Shown here: one piece after another, positions 54,389-63,422 of the stretch
How the letters are laid out: every line of letters begins with the position of its first letter
Position numbering within the stretch: position 1 is the first letter of the stretch
From: Piscinibacter sp. XHJ-5
GTDB taxonomy: Bacteria; Pseudomonadota; Gammaproteobacteria; Burkholderiales; Burkholderiaceae_C
Length of the DNA stretch: 64,000 bases
Direction of reading: 5' to 3'
NCBI RefSeq assembly: GCF_029855045.1
Contig: NZ_CP123228.1
Location: 5,394,001-5,458,000, forward strand
The notes under the pieces: model-generated
The model's database searches: none
Told to the model about the DNA's origin: nothing
The model's input: only the letters and a program-made list of their open reading frames with translations
Program-made: the position numbers and the translations under genes

Positions 54389-55260
54389 AGCGCCTCGACC
54401 GCCGGCGAAGGCAGCGGCACCTGCAGGCTCACCGGCTGCAGCTCGGCCGGCAGGCGCTTCGACCAGTCGAGGATCTCGAGCCGCCCGTCGGCGTGCTCGA
54501 CGAGCGCGGTGAGGCTCTCGACCCAGTCGCCGTCATTCGCGTAGAGGATGCCGTCGATGTCGCGGAGCTCGGCGTGGTGGATGTGCCCGCACACCACGCC
54601 GTGCACGCCGCGCTTGCGCGCCTCTCGCGCCACCGCCGCCTCGAAGTCGCCGACGTAGCTCACCGCGCGCTTGACCTTCAGCTTGAGGTATTTCGACAGC
54701 GACCAGTACGGCAGCCCCAGCCGCGCCCGCAGCGAATTGAGATGCCGGTTGAGTCTCAGCGTGAACTCGTACAGCGAGTCGCCGACATGCGCCAGCCACT
54801 TGGCGCACTGGATCACGCCGTCGAACAGGTCACCGTGGACGATCCACAGCTTGCGGCCGTCGGCGGTCTCGTGGATCCACTCCTCGGCCACATCGACCCC
54901 GCCGAAGTTGTGCTCGACGTAGCGACGGGCGAACTCGTCGTGGTTGCCCGGGATGAAGACGACGCGCGTGCCTTTGCGCGCCTTGCGCAGCACCTTCTGG
55001 ATCACGTCGTTGTGCGCCTGCGGCCAGTACCAGCTGCGTCGCAGCTGCCAGCCGTCGATGATGTCGCCGACCAGGAACAGGTTGTCGCTCTCGACGTGCT
55101 TCAGGAAGTCGAGCAGCGCCTCGGCCTGACAGCCGGGCGTGCCCAGGTGCAGGTCGGAGATCCAGACGCTGCGGTAGCGCCGCTTCGGCTCGTCGGCCAC
55201 GGCTTCGCCCGGACCTGCCACATCGGTCCATGCGCGCAGGAGGGCGGCATCGGCTTGCAT
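54385..55260 (-). CDS. UDP-2,3-diacylglucosamine diphosphatase-like metallophosphoesterase
   Basis: A protein of 291 aa. Metal motifs 'VWISDLHLGTPGCQAEALLDFLK', 'LVGDIIDGWQL', 'IPGNHDEFARRYVEHNFGG', 'IVHGDLFDGVIQ' and 'VVCGHIHHAEL' fit the LpxH-like branch of calcineurin-type phosphatases. LpxH cleaves UDP-diacylglucosamine in lipid A synthesis. With 291 aa it is longer than typical LpxH (about 240), with a C-terminal extension, so it may be a paralogue with another substrate. First gene of the unit with the glycosyltransferase, ppk1 and sixA. Confidence 0.85.
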   Translation of the reverse strand: MQADAALLRAWTDVAGPGEAVADEPKRRYRSVWISDLHLGTPGCQAEALLDFLKHVESDNLFLVGDIIDGWQLRRSWYWPQAHNDVIQKVLRKARKGTRVVFIPGNHDEFARRYVEHNFGGVDVAEEWIHETADGRKLWIVHGDLFDGVIQCAKWLAHVGDSLYEFTLRLNRHLNSLRARLGLPYWSLSKYLKLKVKRAVSYVGDFEAAVAREARKRGVHGVVCGHIHHAELRDIDGILYANDGDWVESLTALVEHADGRLEILDWSKRLPAELQPVSLQVPLPSPAVEAL

Positions 55261-55317
55261 GGACGCGCATGGTTGCAGCCCGAAGTGACATGGCAGTGAC
55301 TGCCGCTCACTGCCGAG

Positions 55318-56220
55318 CTACCCGCGCGGATGATGCTGCGCATGCAGCGTTCGAAGGCGCTCCCGCGCCACGTGCGTGTAGATCGTCGTCGTGGAGATGT
55401 CGGCATGACCCAGCAGCATCTGGACCGCCCGCAGGTCGGCGCCGTGGTTGAGCAGGTGCGTCGCGAAGGCGTGGCGCAAGGTGTGCGGCGACAGCGGCAC
55501 GGCGACGCCGCCGCGCAGCGCATGCTGCTTGATCAGCTTCCAGAACATCTGCCGCGTCATGGGTCCGCCGCGCGCCGTGACGAACAGCGCGTCGCTCGCC
55601 TGCCCGCGGAGGATGTCTGCGCGCGCGTCGGCAAGGTAGCGCCGCAGCCAGGCATGCGCCTCCTCGCCGAAGGGCACCAGCCGTTCCTTCGCGCCTTTGC
55701 CGGTGACGCGCAGCGCGCCGTCGCTCAGGCTCAGGTGCACGGTCTTCAGGCCGACGAGCTCGCTGACCCGCAGCCCGCTGGCGTACATGAGCTCGAGCAT
55801 GGTGCGGTCGCGCAGGCCCAGCGGCGTTTCCACATCGGGCGCCGCCAGCAGCGCCTCGACCTGCGCTTCGCTGAGCGACTTGGGAACGCGCATCGGCTGC
55901 CGCGCGGCGATCAGCCGCAGCGTCGGATCGGCCGCGATCAGGTGCTCACGCAGTGCCCAGCGGAAGTAGCGCTTGAACACCGTCAGGCGCCTGTTCGTGC
56001 TGCTCGCCCGGCTGCCGGCGTGACGCGCGACCGCGTAGGCGCGCAGGTCGGATTCGGTGCTGTCGTTCAGGGCGCGGCCCTGGGCCTCGGCGAGCCAGCC
56101 GGCGTAGAGCGACAGGTCGCGCCGGTACGCCGCCAGCGTGTTGGCCGACAGGCCGTCCTCGATCCACAGCGCATCGATGAAACGGCTGATCGCTTCCTGG
56201 CTGGCGATGGTCGGTGTCAT
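55318..56220 (-). CDS. xerD: Site-specific tyrosine recombinase XerD
   Basis: A protein of 300 aa, standard Xer size. The catalytic set is Arg in 'YASGLRVSELVGLK', 'LSPHTLRHAFATHLLNHGADLRAVQMLLGHADIS' (His-X2-Arg and His) and the nucleophile Tyr in 'TTIYTHVARERL'. With XerC it resolves chromosome dimers at dif. 57 bp separate it from the phosphatase gene downstream. No sign of an integrated element next to it. Confidence 0.93.
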   Translation of the reverse strand: MTPTIASQEAISRFIDALWIEDGLSANTLAAYRRDLSLYAGWLAEAQGRALNDSTESDLRAYAVARHAGSRASSTNRRLTVFKRYFRWALREHLIAADPTLRLIAARQPMRVPKSLSEAQVEALLAAPDVETPLGLRDRTMLELMYASGLRVSELVGLKTVHLSLSDGALRVTGKGAKERLVPFGEEAHAWLRRYLADARADILRGQASDALFVTARGGPMTRQMFWKLIKQHALRGGVAVPLSPHTLRHAFATHLLNHGADLRAVQMLLGHADISTTTIYTHVARERLRTLHAQHHPRG

Positions 56221-56276
56221 GGCACGAACGAAACGGGGAGCCGCGAGGGCTCCCCGATTCTCTCAAGCGAACCGGC

Positions 56277-57251
56277 TCAGTCGAGCTTGAGGTTCTGCTT
56301 CTGCACCACTTCCTTGTAGATGTCGTACTCCGCCTTGATCTGCGAGGCGAATTGCGCCGGCGTGTTCAGGATGAGGATGGAGCCGGTGTCCTCGATGCGC
56401 TTCTTCACGCCGGGATCCTCGACCGTCTTCTTCACCGCCGCGGCCACCTTGTTGACCACGTCGGCCGGCAGTCCCTTGGGGCCCAGCACGCCGTAGTAGG
56501 CCATGCGGTTGACGCCCTCGAGGCCGACTTCCTTGAAGGTGGGCACGTTGGGCAGCACCGACAGCCGCTGCGGCGCGGCGACGACGATGGGGATCAGCCG
56601 GCCGTCCTTGATGAAGGGCAGCGCCGACGGCAGGTTGTCGAAGATCATGGGCACCTGGCCGGCCACCGTGTCGGTGAGCGCCGGGCCCGCGCCGCGGTAG
56701 GGGATGTGCGTGATGAAGGTGCCCGACAGGCTCTTGAACAGCTCCATCTGCATGTGGCCGATGGCCGCCGTGCCCGAGCTCGCGAAGCTGTACTTGCCCG
56801 GATGGGCCTTCACCTCGGCGAGAAAGCCCTTGTAGTCCTTGGCCGGAAACGACGGATGCACCGCGATCACGTTGGGCGTGGCGGCGATGTTGATGATGGG
56901 CGTGAAGTCGGCCACCGGGTCGTAGCCGATCTTCTTGTTGATGGCCGGATTGGACGCCGTGGTCGAGACCGTCGCCATGCCCAGCGTGTAGCCGTCCGGC
57001 GCCGCCTTGATCACCTCCAGCGCGCCGATGGAGCCGCCGCCACCGCCCTTGTTCTCGACGATCAGCGGCTGACCCAGCGCCGGCTGGACCTTGTCGGCCA
57101 GCACGCGCGCGATGATGTCGGTGGTGCCGCCGGGCGCGAAGGGCACCACGAGGCGCACCGGCTTGGCCGGATAGGCCTGGGCCCAGGCACTCCCGGCCGC
57201 GAACAGCGCGGCCGTGGCCAGACAAGCGGTGAGCATCGTTCTGCGTTGCAT
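56277..57251 (-). CDS. Bug-family tripartite tricarboxylate-type binding protein
   Basis: A protein of 324 aa with a signal peptide ([20 protein letters not shown], cleavage near 'AWAQA'). The mature start '[28 protein letters not shown]' and '[27 protein letters not shown]' are hallmarks of Bug proteins, which are greatly expanded in Burkholderiales. They bind carboxylates in the periplasm. No TctA/TctB membrane genes are nearby, so it is an orphan receptor. Confidence 0.92.
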   Translation of the reverse strand: MQRRTMLTACLATAALFAAGSAWAQAYPAKPVRLVVPFAPGGTTDIIARVLADKVQPALGQPLIVENKGGGGGSIGALEVIKAAPDGYTLGMATVSTTASNPAINKKIGYDPVADFTPIINIAATPNVIAVHPSFPAKDYKGFLAEVKAHPGKYSFASSGTAAIGHMQMELFKSLSGTFITHIPYRGAGPALTDTVAGQVPMIFDNLPSALPFIKDGRLIPIVVAAPQRLSVLPNVPTFKEVGLEGVNRMAYYGVLGPKGLPADVVNKVAAAVKKTVEDPGVKKRIEDTGSILILNTPAQFASQIKAEYDIYKEVVQKQNLKLD

Positions 57252-57329
57252 GTGTTCTCCTTGAAATGCCAGGGGCGGACGGATCCGGCGCGATGGTGCA
57301 ACCCGTGCCGGACTTTGGGATTGTGGGAA

Positions 57330-58439
57330 CTACGAAGCGGCCCCCTCGGTTTCCCTCGGTGCTGACAAGGCCCAGTCGATGTGCTCGCGCACCAGCGGCG
57401 TGGCGGCCTCGCGGCCCGCGGTCAACGCAGCCCGCAGAGCCCCATCGGGACGCGTGCGCAGTGCATTGCCGATCGCCACCGCCAGATTGCGCTGCCACCG
57501 CTCGTGGCCGATGCGCCGGATCGCGCTGCCTTCGGTGTGCCGCAGGAACTCCGCCTCGGTCCACTGCCATAGTTGGAGCAGGCTCGCTCCCGACAGTGGC
57601 TCGCGCGCGTCGAAGTCGGGCAGCGCGCTGCGCCGGGCGTACTTGTTCCATGGGCAGACGAGCTGGCAGTCGTCGCAGCCGTAGATGCGGTTGCCGATCA
57701 GCGGCCGCAGCTCGGCCGGAATGGGGCCGGCATGCTCGATCGTCAGGTACGAGATGCAGCGCCGCGCGTCGAGGCGGTACGGGGCCACGATCGCCTGCGT
57801 CGGGCAGACGTCGATGCAGGCGCGGCAGCTTCCGCAGTGCGCATCCACCGGCGGCGTGACGGGCAGCGGGAAGTCGACGTAGATCTCGCCGAGGAAGAAC
57901 ATCGACCCGGCGTCGCGGTGAAGCACCAGCGTGTGCTTGCCGCGCCAGCCGATGCCGCTGCGCGATGCCAGCTCGACCTCGAGCACCGGCGCTGAATCGG
58001 TGAAGACCCGATGGCCGACGGGACCGACCTCGTCGGCCAGCCTGTCGGCCAGCTTCTGCAGACGCGAGCGCAACACCTTGTGATAGTCGCGACCCCGTGC
58101 GTAGATGGAGACGACGGCCTGCCCGGGGTCGGCCAGACGCTGCCATTCGACGGCCTGCCAGCCTTCGGCGGCGGTACGCGGCAGATAGTCCATGCGGGCG
58201 GTGATCACGCGCACCGTGCCGGGCACCAGCTCGGCGGGCCGGGCGCGCTTGAGTCCGTGCGCGGCCATGTAATCCATCGCGCCGTGAAAGCCGTTGAGCA
58301 GCCATTGCGAGAGCCCGGGCTCGGCGGCCGACAGGTCCACGTCGGCAACACCGATCTGGGAAAATCCGAGCGCCGACGCCCACTCCCGCAGGCGCGACAA
58401 CAACGTCTGGTCCACAGCCACTTGAGCAGCACCGGTCAT
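57330..58439 (-). CDS. queG: Epoxyqueuosine reductase
   Basis: A protein of 369 aa. Two 4Fe-4S ligand sets are visible, 'CGSCRACIDVCPTQAIVAPY' and 'CDDCQLVCPWNKYAR', together with the cobalamin-dependent reductase region 'GWRGKHTLVLHRDAGSMFFLGEIYVD'. It makes queuosine in tRNA from epoxyqueuosine. It diverges from tsaE, a neighbourhood also found in E. coli. Confidence 0.94.
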   Translation of the reverse strand: MTGAAQVAVDQTLLSRLREWASALGFSQIGVADVDLSAAEPGLSQWLLNGFHGAMDYMAAHGLKRARPAELVPGTVRVITARMDYLPRTAAEGWQAVEWQRLADPGQAVVSIYARGRDYHKVLRSRLQKLADRLADEVGPVGHRVFTDSAPVLEVELASRSGIGWRGKHTLVLHRDAGSMFFLGEIYVDFPLPVTPPVDAHCGSCRACIDVCPTQAIVAPYRLDARRCISYLTIEHAGPIPAELRPLIGNRIYGCDDCQLVCPWNKYARRSALPDFDAREPLSGASLLQLWQWTEAEFLRHTEGSAIRRIGHERWQRNLAVAIGNALRTRPDGALRAALTAGREAATPLVREHIDWALSAPRETEGAAS

Positions 58440-58904
58440 TCGCCGATTCTAGGAAGCGCCAACCTCGTCTGGTCCGACGAGGGCGATTGCGCCGCCACGG
58501 CGGCGGCGCTCGCGTCCCGGCCCGCGCTGCGGCGCGCCTTCGTCGAGCTGCACGGCACGCTGGGCGCGGGCAAGACGACCTTCGTGCGCCACCTGCTGCA
58601 CGCGCTCGGCGTGCCGGGGCGCATCAAGAGTCCCACCTACGCCGTGATGGAGCCCTACGAGCTGCCCGGCCTGCCTGCCTGGCACTTCGACTTCTACCGC
58701 TTCAACGACCCGCAGGAATGGGAAGACGCCGGCTTTCGCGATGTCTTCGCCGCCGAGGGCCTGAAGCTCGCCGAATGGCCCGAGAAGGCCCATGGCCTGT
58801 TGCCGCTGCCCGACCTGCGCGTGGCGATCGCGCTGGGCGACAACGAGCGCCGCGACGTGGGCATGGCCGCACTGACGCCGCTCGGCCGGGAGCTGCTCCC
58901 GTGA
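58422..58904 (+). CDS. tsaE: tRNA N6-threonylcarbamoyladenosine ATPase subunit TsaE
   Basis: About 160 aa. The P-loop is 'VELHGTLGAGKTTFVRHLLHALGVPG', followed by 'IKSPTYAVMEPYEL' and 'HFDFYRFNDPQEWEDAGFRDVF', all diagnostic of TsaE. No ATG or GTG fits the N-terminus. TTG at 58422, overlapping the divergent queG start by 18 bp, is the best start I can find and is uncertain. It works with TsaB and TsaD in t6A synthesis. It overlaps amiC (GTGA). Confidence 0.85.
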   Translation: MSSTGHSPILGSANLVWSDEGDCAATAAALASRPALRRAFVELHGTLGAGKTTFVRHLLHALGVPGRIKSPTYAVMEPYELPGLPAWHFDFYRFNDPQEWEDAGFRDVFAAEGLKLAEWPEKAHGLLPLPDLRVAIALGDNERRDVGMAALTPLGRELLP

Positions 58905-60325
58905 GCCCGCCGGGCCGCACCAGGGGCGAGCACGAGAGCGGGCAGACCGCCGCTGCTCGCGGCCTCTCGCGACGCGCCGCCTTGCAGTCCATGGGCGGCC
59001 TCGTGCTGCTGCTCGGCGCCCGCGAGCTGGCCTACGGCGCCAGCATCGTCGCCGTGCGCGTGTGGCCCGCCTCCGACTACACGCGGGTCACCATCGAATC
59101 CGACACGGCGCTCGCGGCCCGGCACTTCATGGCCGACAACCCCTCGCGCCTGGTCATCGACGTCGAGGGCCTGGAGCTCAGCCCCGAGCTGCGCGAGATC
59201 GTCGGCAAGGTGCGCTCCGACGATCCCTATATCGCCGGCGTGCGGGTCGGACAGAACCGGCCGCGCATCGTGCGCCTGGTCATCGACCTGAAGCAGTCGA
59301 CCGCGCCGCAGGTGTTCACGCTGGCGCCGGTGGCCGCCTACCAGCACCGCCTGGTGTTCGACCTGCACCCGACGCACGAGCGCGATCCGCTGCTGGCGCT
59401 GATCCGCGAAAAGGAAAGCGCCGACCAACAGGCCGCCAAGGCGGTGCAGGACGCGCTCGGCGAATTCATCGACAAGCTCGACAAGCCGCCGTCGGTCGCC
59501 ACCGCGCCCAAGCCGCCGCTCGCCGCTCCGGGACCGGAGGTGGCGGTGCCGCCGGTCGCCTCGGCTTCCTCGGCGCTGCCGCCCGCGGTCGCGCCGCCGG
59601 GCGCCGGCAAGGTGGACCGTCTCATCATCGTGGCGCTGGACCCCGGCCACGGCGGCGAGGATCCCGGCGCCATCGGCCCGAGCGGGCTGCGCGAGAAGGA
59701 CGTGGTGCTGCAGGTGGCGCTGCAGCTGCGCGATCGAATCAATGCGGTGTCCGGCATGCGCGCCATGCTCACCCGCGACGCGGATTTCTTCGTGCCGCTG
59801 CACGAGCGCGTGCGCAAGGCCCGGCGCGTGCAGGCCGATCTCTTCGTGTCCATCCACGCCGACGCCTTCATGACGCCGGAAGCACGCGGCGCGTCGGTGT
59901 TCGCGCTGAGCCACGGCGCGGCCAGCAGCGCCACCGCGCGCTGGATCGCCGACAAGGAGAACGCCGCCGACCTGGTCGGCGGCGTCAACATCAAGTCGCG
60001 CGACGCTGCGGTGGCACGCGCGCTGCTCGACATGAGCACCACGGCGCAGATCAAGGACAGCCTCAAGCTCGGTGGCGAGGTGCTGGGGCAGATCGGCAAG
60101 GTCGGCAAGCTGCACAAGCCGCGTGTCGAGCAGGCAGGCTTCGCGGTGCTGAAGGCACCCGACATCCCCTCGATCCTCGTCGAGACGGCCTTCATTTCCA
60201 ACCCGCAGGAGGAATCCAGATTGCGCGACCCGGACTACCAGGCCCAGCTCGTCGATGCACTGACCGTCGGCATCAAGCGCTACTTCGCGAAGAATCCGCC
60301 GCTTGCACGGCAGCGCGCGCTGTGA
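58901..60325 (+). CDS. amiC: N-acetylmuramoyl-L-alanine amidase (AmiC-like)
   Basis: A protein of 474 aa from GTG 58901, which overlaps the tsaE stop. A twin-arginine signal 'GLSRRAALQSMGGLVLLLGA' is followed by an AMIN domain (about residues 45-160), a Pro/Ala-rich linker, and an amidase_3 domain with zinc ligands in 'IVALDPGHGGEDPGAIGPSG' and 'FVSIHADAFM' and catalytic Glu in 'SILVETAFISNPQEE'. It splits septal peptidoglycan during division. Called AmiC rather than AmiB because of the AMIN domain and Tat signal. Confidence 0.9.
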   Translation: MSPPGRTRGEHESGQTAAARGLSRRAALQSMGGLVLLLGARELAYGASIVAVRVWPASDYTRVTIESDTALAARHFMADNPSRLVIDVEGLELSPELREIVGKVRSDDPYIAGVRVGQNRPRIVRLVIDLKQSTAPQVFTLAPVAAYQHRLVFDLHPTHERDPLLALIREKESADQQAAKAVQDALGEFIDKLDKPPSVATAPKPPLAAPGPEVAVPPVASASSALPPAVAPPGAGKVDRLIIVALDPGHGGEDPGAIGPSGLREKDVVLQVALQLRDRINAVSGMRAMLTRDADFFVPLHERVRKARRVQADLFVSIHADAFMTPEARGASVFALSHGAASSATARWIADKENAADLVGGVNIKSRDAAVARALLDMSTTAQIKDSLKLGGEVLGQIGKVGKLHKPRVEQAGFAVLKAPDIPSILVETAFISNPQEESRLRDPDYQAQLVDALTVGIKRYFAKNPPLARQRAL

Positions 60326-60831
60326 CGAAGGTGCTGGAGACCGAGCGGCTGGTGCTGCGCCACATCGAGGCCGACGATGCGGCGTTCATCCTGGAGCTGC
60401 TCAACGAGCCGGGCTGGCTGCGCTTCATCGGCGATCGCGGCGTGCGAACCCTCCAGGGAGCGCGCGACTACATCCGCAACGGCCCGGCCGCGATGATCGA
60501 GCGGCACGGCTTCGGGCTGTTCCTCGTCGAGCTGAAGGCGGACGGCACGCCGCTCGGCATGTGCGGCCTGATCAAGCGCGACGGGCTGAGCGACGTCGAC
60601 ATCGGCTTCGCCTTCCTCGAGCGCCACGGCCGCAAGGGGTACGCGCTCGAGTCGGCGTCGGCGGTGATGGACCATGCCCGCGCCGTGCTGGGGCTGTCGC
60701 GCGTGGTCGCGATCACGTCGGTGGACAACCACGCCTCGATCCGCCTGCTGGAGAAGATCGGCCTGCGCTTCGTGCGCATGGTCACCCTGCCCGGCAACGA
60801 CGAGGAGATCAGGCTGTTCGCGACCGCCTAG
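60322..60831 (+). CDS. GNAT-family N-acetyltransferase (RimJ-like)
   Basis: A protein of 169 aa from GTG 60322, overlapping the amiC stop (GTGA). The pattern 'LETERLVLRHIEADDAAFILELLNEPGWLRFIGDR' and the acetyl-CoA region 'LERHGRKGYALESASAVMDHA' followed by 'SVDNHASIRLLEKIGLRF' fit the RimJ/RimL-like GNAT group. Substrate unknown. It is inserted between amiC and mutL relative to the E. coli order. Confidence 0.88.
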   Translation: MTKVLETERLVLRHIEADDAAFILELLNEPGWLRFIGDRGVRTLQGARDYIRNGPAAMIERHGFGLFLVELKADGTPLGMCGLIKRDGLSDVDIGFAFLERHGRKGYALESASAVMDHARAVLGLSRVVAITSVDNHASIRLLEKIGLRFVRMVTLPGNDEEIRLFATA

Positions 60832-60876
60832 GCCCTGTCGACGCTCGGGGCCTCGCGCCGGGGTGCCTGCCACGTC

Positions 60877-61521
60877 CTAGGCGAGCTGGCGCCGCCGCCC
60901 CTTCCACGCCCCGAAGATCGCGATCAGCCCGGGCAGGATGATCATTGCCCAGATGATCTTGTCGAGGTTGTCCTTGACCCACGGGATGTTGCCGAACAGG
61001 TAGCCGGCGAGCGTGACGCCGCCGACCCACAGCGAGCCGCCGGTCACGTCGTAGAACGTGAACTTTCTTCGCGTCATCTGCGCGACCCCGGCGACAAAGG
61101 GCGCGAAGGTGCGAAGGAACGGCATGAAGCGCGCCAGCACGATGGTGATCCCGCCGTACTTCTCGTAGAACTCGTGCGCCTGCTCGAAGGCCCGCTTGTT
61201 GAAGAAGCGCGAGCTCTCCCACTGGAACACCTTGGGCCCGAAATAGCGGCCGATGGTGTAGTTGCTCTGGTTGCCGAGAATGGCGGCGGCCGTCAGCAGC
61301 CCGATCGACAGCGGCAGGTTCATCAGACCGGCGCCGCACAGCGCGCCGACGACGAACAGCAGCGAGTCACCGGGCAGGAATGGCATGACGACCACGCCGG
61401 TCTCGACGAAGATGATCGCGAACAGCAGCGCATACACCCACGTGCCGTAGGCCTGCACGAAGTTCGCGAGGTGGACGTCGACATGCAGGATGAAGTCGAT
61501 CAGCGGCGCGATGAAGTCCAT
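60877..61521 (-). CDS. DedA-family membrane protein
   Basis: A protein of 214 aa with several membrane segments. DedA landmarks are 'ETGVVVMPFLPGDSLLFVVGALCGAG', 'LGNQSNYTIGRYFG' and 'LARFMPFLRTFAPFVAGVAQMTRRKF'. DedA proteins are proposed undecaprenyl-phosphate or phospholipid flippases/transporters. It lies convergent to the GNAT and divergent from mutL, on the opposite strand inside the tsaE-amiC-mutL block. Confidence 0.92.
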   Translation of the reverse strand: MDFIAPLIDFILHVDVHLANFVQAYGTWVYALLFAIIFVETGVVVMPFLPGDSLLFVVGALCGAGLMNLPLSIGLLTAAAILGNQSNYTIGRYFGPKVFQWESSRFFNKRAFEQAHEFYEKYGGITIVLARFMPFLRTFAPFVAGVAQMTRRKFTFYDVTGGSLWVGGVTLAGYLFGNIPWVKDNLDKIIWAMIILPGLIAIFGAWKGRRRQLA

Positions 61522-61571
61522 GGCGGCGGATTATCGGCGCCTCGCGACGCCGGCCGGTGCGACCGCCCTTC

Positions 61572-61577
61572 TACAAT
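61572..61577 (+). promoter_or_regulatory. TACAAT -10 box of mutL
   Basis: TACAAT in TCTACAATCGC, only 8 bases before the mutL ATG, suggesting a very short leader. The -35 region is not a clear match. Confidence 0.4.
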
Positions 61578-61585
61578 CGCGCCCG

Positions 61586-63391
61586 ATGAATGCCGTGCTC
61601 TCGGCGGCACCCCGCCGCCCCATCCGTGAGCTGCCCGACGAGCTGATCAGCCAGATCGCCGCCGGCGAGGTGGTGGAGCGGCCGGCCTCGGTGGTGCGGG
61701 AGCTGGTCGACAACGCGCTCGACGCCGGCGCCACCGAGATCACCGTCAAGCTTGTCGGCGGCGGCATCCGCGCCATCGTGGTCGAGGACGACGGCTGCGG
61801 CATCCCGAGCGAGGAGCTGCCGCTGGCGCTGCGGCGCCACGCGACCAGCAAGATCGCTTCGCTGGTCGATCTGGAAAGCGTCTCCACGATGGGCTTTCGC
61901 GGCGAGGCGCTGGCCGCGATCGGGTCGGTGGCCGAGCTGAGCATCGCCAGCCGCATCGCCCAGGCGCCGCACGCGCAACGTCTCGACGCGCGCACCGGCG
62001 AGCTCGTGCCGGCAGCGCGCGGCGTCGGCACCAGCGTCGAGGTGCGCGAGCTGTTCTTCAGCACGCCGGCGCGGCGCAAGTTCCTCAAGACCGAATCGAC
62101 CGAGCTCGCGCACTGCGTCGAAGCGGTGCGGCGTCACGCGCTCACGCGCCCCGACGTGAGCTTCGCGCTGTGGCACGAGGGCAAGCTGGTGCAGCAGTGG
62201 CGCCGCGCCACGGCCGAAGCGCGGCTGCAGGACGTGCTGGGCGCGGACTTCATCGAGGCCAGCCGGCCGGTCGCCCTCGACCTCGGCGTGCTGCGCATCG
62301 TCGGGCGAGCCGGCACGCCGGAGTCCGCTCGCACGCGCGCCGACCAGCAGTACGTGTACGTCAACGGCCGCTTCGTGCGCGACAAGCTCATCGCGCACGG
62401 CGTGCGCTCGGCCTACGAGGACGTTCTGCACGGCGGGCGGCAGCCGGCGTATGCGCTGTTCATCGAGATCGCGCCGGACCGTGTCGACGTCAACGTGCAT
62501 CCGACCAAGATCGAGGTGCGCTTTCGCGATTCGCGCGAGGTGCATCAGGCGGTGCGGCGGGCGGTGGAGTCGGCGCTGGCGGTGCCGCGCGCAGGCGACG
62601 AGCAGCGCGAATCGTCTCTCGACAGCGCCGCCCCGGTCCCCGCGCCGCCGCTGGGCCGCGGCTTCTTCGACGCGCCCCGCCCCACGGTGCAGGGCCATCT
62701 GGCGTTGCAGCAGGCGGCCGTGCTGTATGCGCAGGAGCCCCCGGCCGCATGGTCGGCGTCGCGCGCCGCGGTGCAGGCACCCGTCGCGCCGCTGCCGGCC
62801 GACACCGAGTGGCCGCTGGGCCGCGCCATCGCACAGATCGCCGGCATCTACATCGTCGCCGAGAACGCCCAGGGGCTGATCGTCGTCGACATGCACGCGG
62901 CGCACGAGCGCATCGTGTACGAACGGCTCAAGGCCAGCCTGGATGCGGCGCGCATCGAAGCTCAGCCGCTGCTGATCCCGGCGACGTTCGCGGCCACGCC
63001 GCAGGAGATCGCCACCGCCGAGGCGCAGGCCGAGACGCTGCATACGCTCGGCATCGACATCTCGGCGCTGTCGCCCAGCGTGCTCGCGATCCGCTCGCGC
63101 CCGGCGGCATTGGCCGGCGGCGACGTGGTCGAGCTGGCGCGCAGCGTGCTCGCCGAGCTGTCGCAGTACGACGCGAGCAGCGTCATCGAGCGCGCGCAGC
63201 ACGAGATCCTGTCGACCATGGCCTGCCACGGGGCGATTCGCGCGAACCGCCAGCTGACGCTGGCCGAGATGGACGCGCTGCTGCGCGACATGGAGCGCAC
63301 GGAACGCGCCGACCAGTGCAACCATGGCCGGCCGACCTGGCGGCAGATCACGATTCGTGAACTGGACGGCATGTTCTGGCGCGGCCGCTGA
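61586..63391 (+). CDS. mutL: DNA mismatch repair protein MutL
   Basis: A protein of 601 aa from ATG 61586 (MNAVLSAAPRRPIRELPDEL). GHKL ATPase motifs are 'VVRELVDNALDAGATEI', 'VVEDDGCGIP' and 'TMGFRGEALAAIGSVAEL'. A Pro/Ala-rich linker (about residues 345-410) leads to the dimerisation domain, where 'VVDMHAAHERIVYERLK' matches the endonuclease motif D[Q/M]HA-X2-E-X4-E, so this MutL probably nicks DNA itself, unlike the E. coli protein. Confidence 0.95.
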   Translation: MNAVLSAAPRRPIRELPDELISQIAAGEVVERPASVVRELVDNALDAGATEITVKLVGGGIRAIVVEDDGCGIPSEELPLALRRHATSKIASLVDLESVSTMGFRGEALAAIGSVAELSIASRIAQAPHAQRLDARTGELVPAARGVGTSVEVRELFFSTPARRKFLKTESTELAHCVEAVRRHALTRPDVSFALWHEGKLVQQWRRATAEARLQDVLGADFIEASRPVALDLGVLRIVGRAGTPESARTRADQQYVYVNGRFVRDKLIAHGVRSAYEDVLHGGRQPAYALFIEIAPDRVDVNVHPTKIEVRFRDSREVHQAVRRAVESALAVPRAGDEQRESSLDSAAPVPAPPLGRGFFDAPRPTVQGHLALQQAAVLYAQEPPAAWSASRAAVQAPVAPLPADTEWPLGRAIAQIAGIYIVAENAQGLIVVDMHAAHERIVYERLKASLDAARIEAQPLLIPATFAATPQEIATAEAQAETLHTLGIDISALSPSVLAIRSRPAALAGGDVVELARSVLAELSQYDASSVIERAQHEILSTMACHGAIRANRQLTLAEMDALLRDMERTERADQCNHGRPTWRQITIRELDGMFWRGR

Positions 63392-63422
63392 ACTTTCCCG
63401 GTGCTCCACCGCTCAGTTGCGC

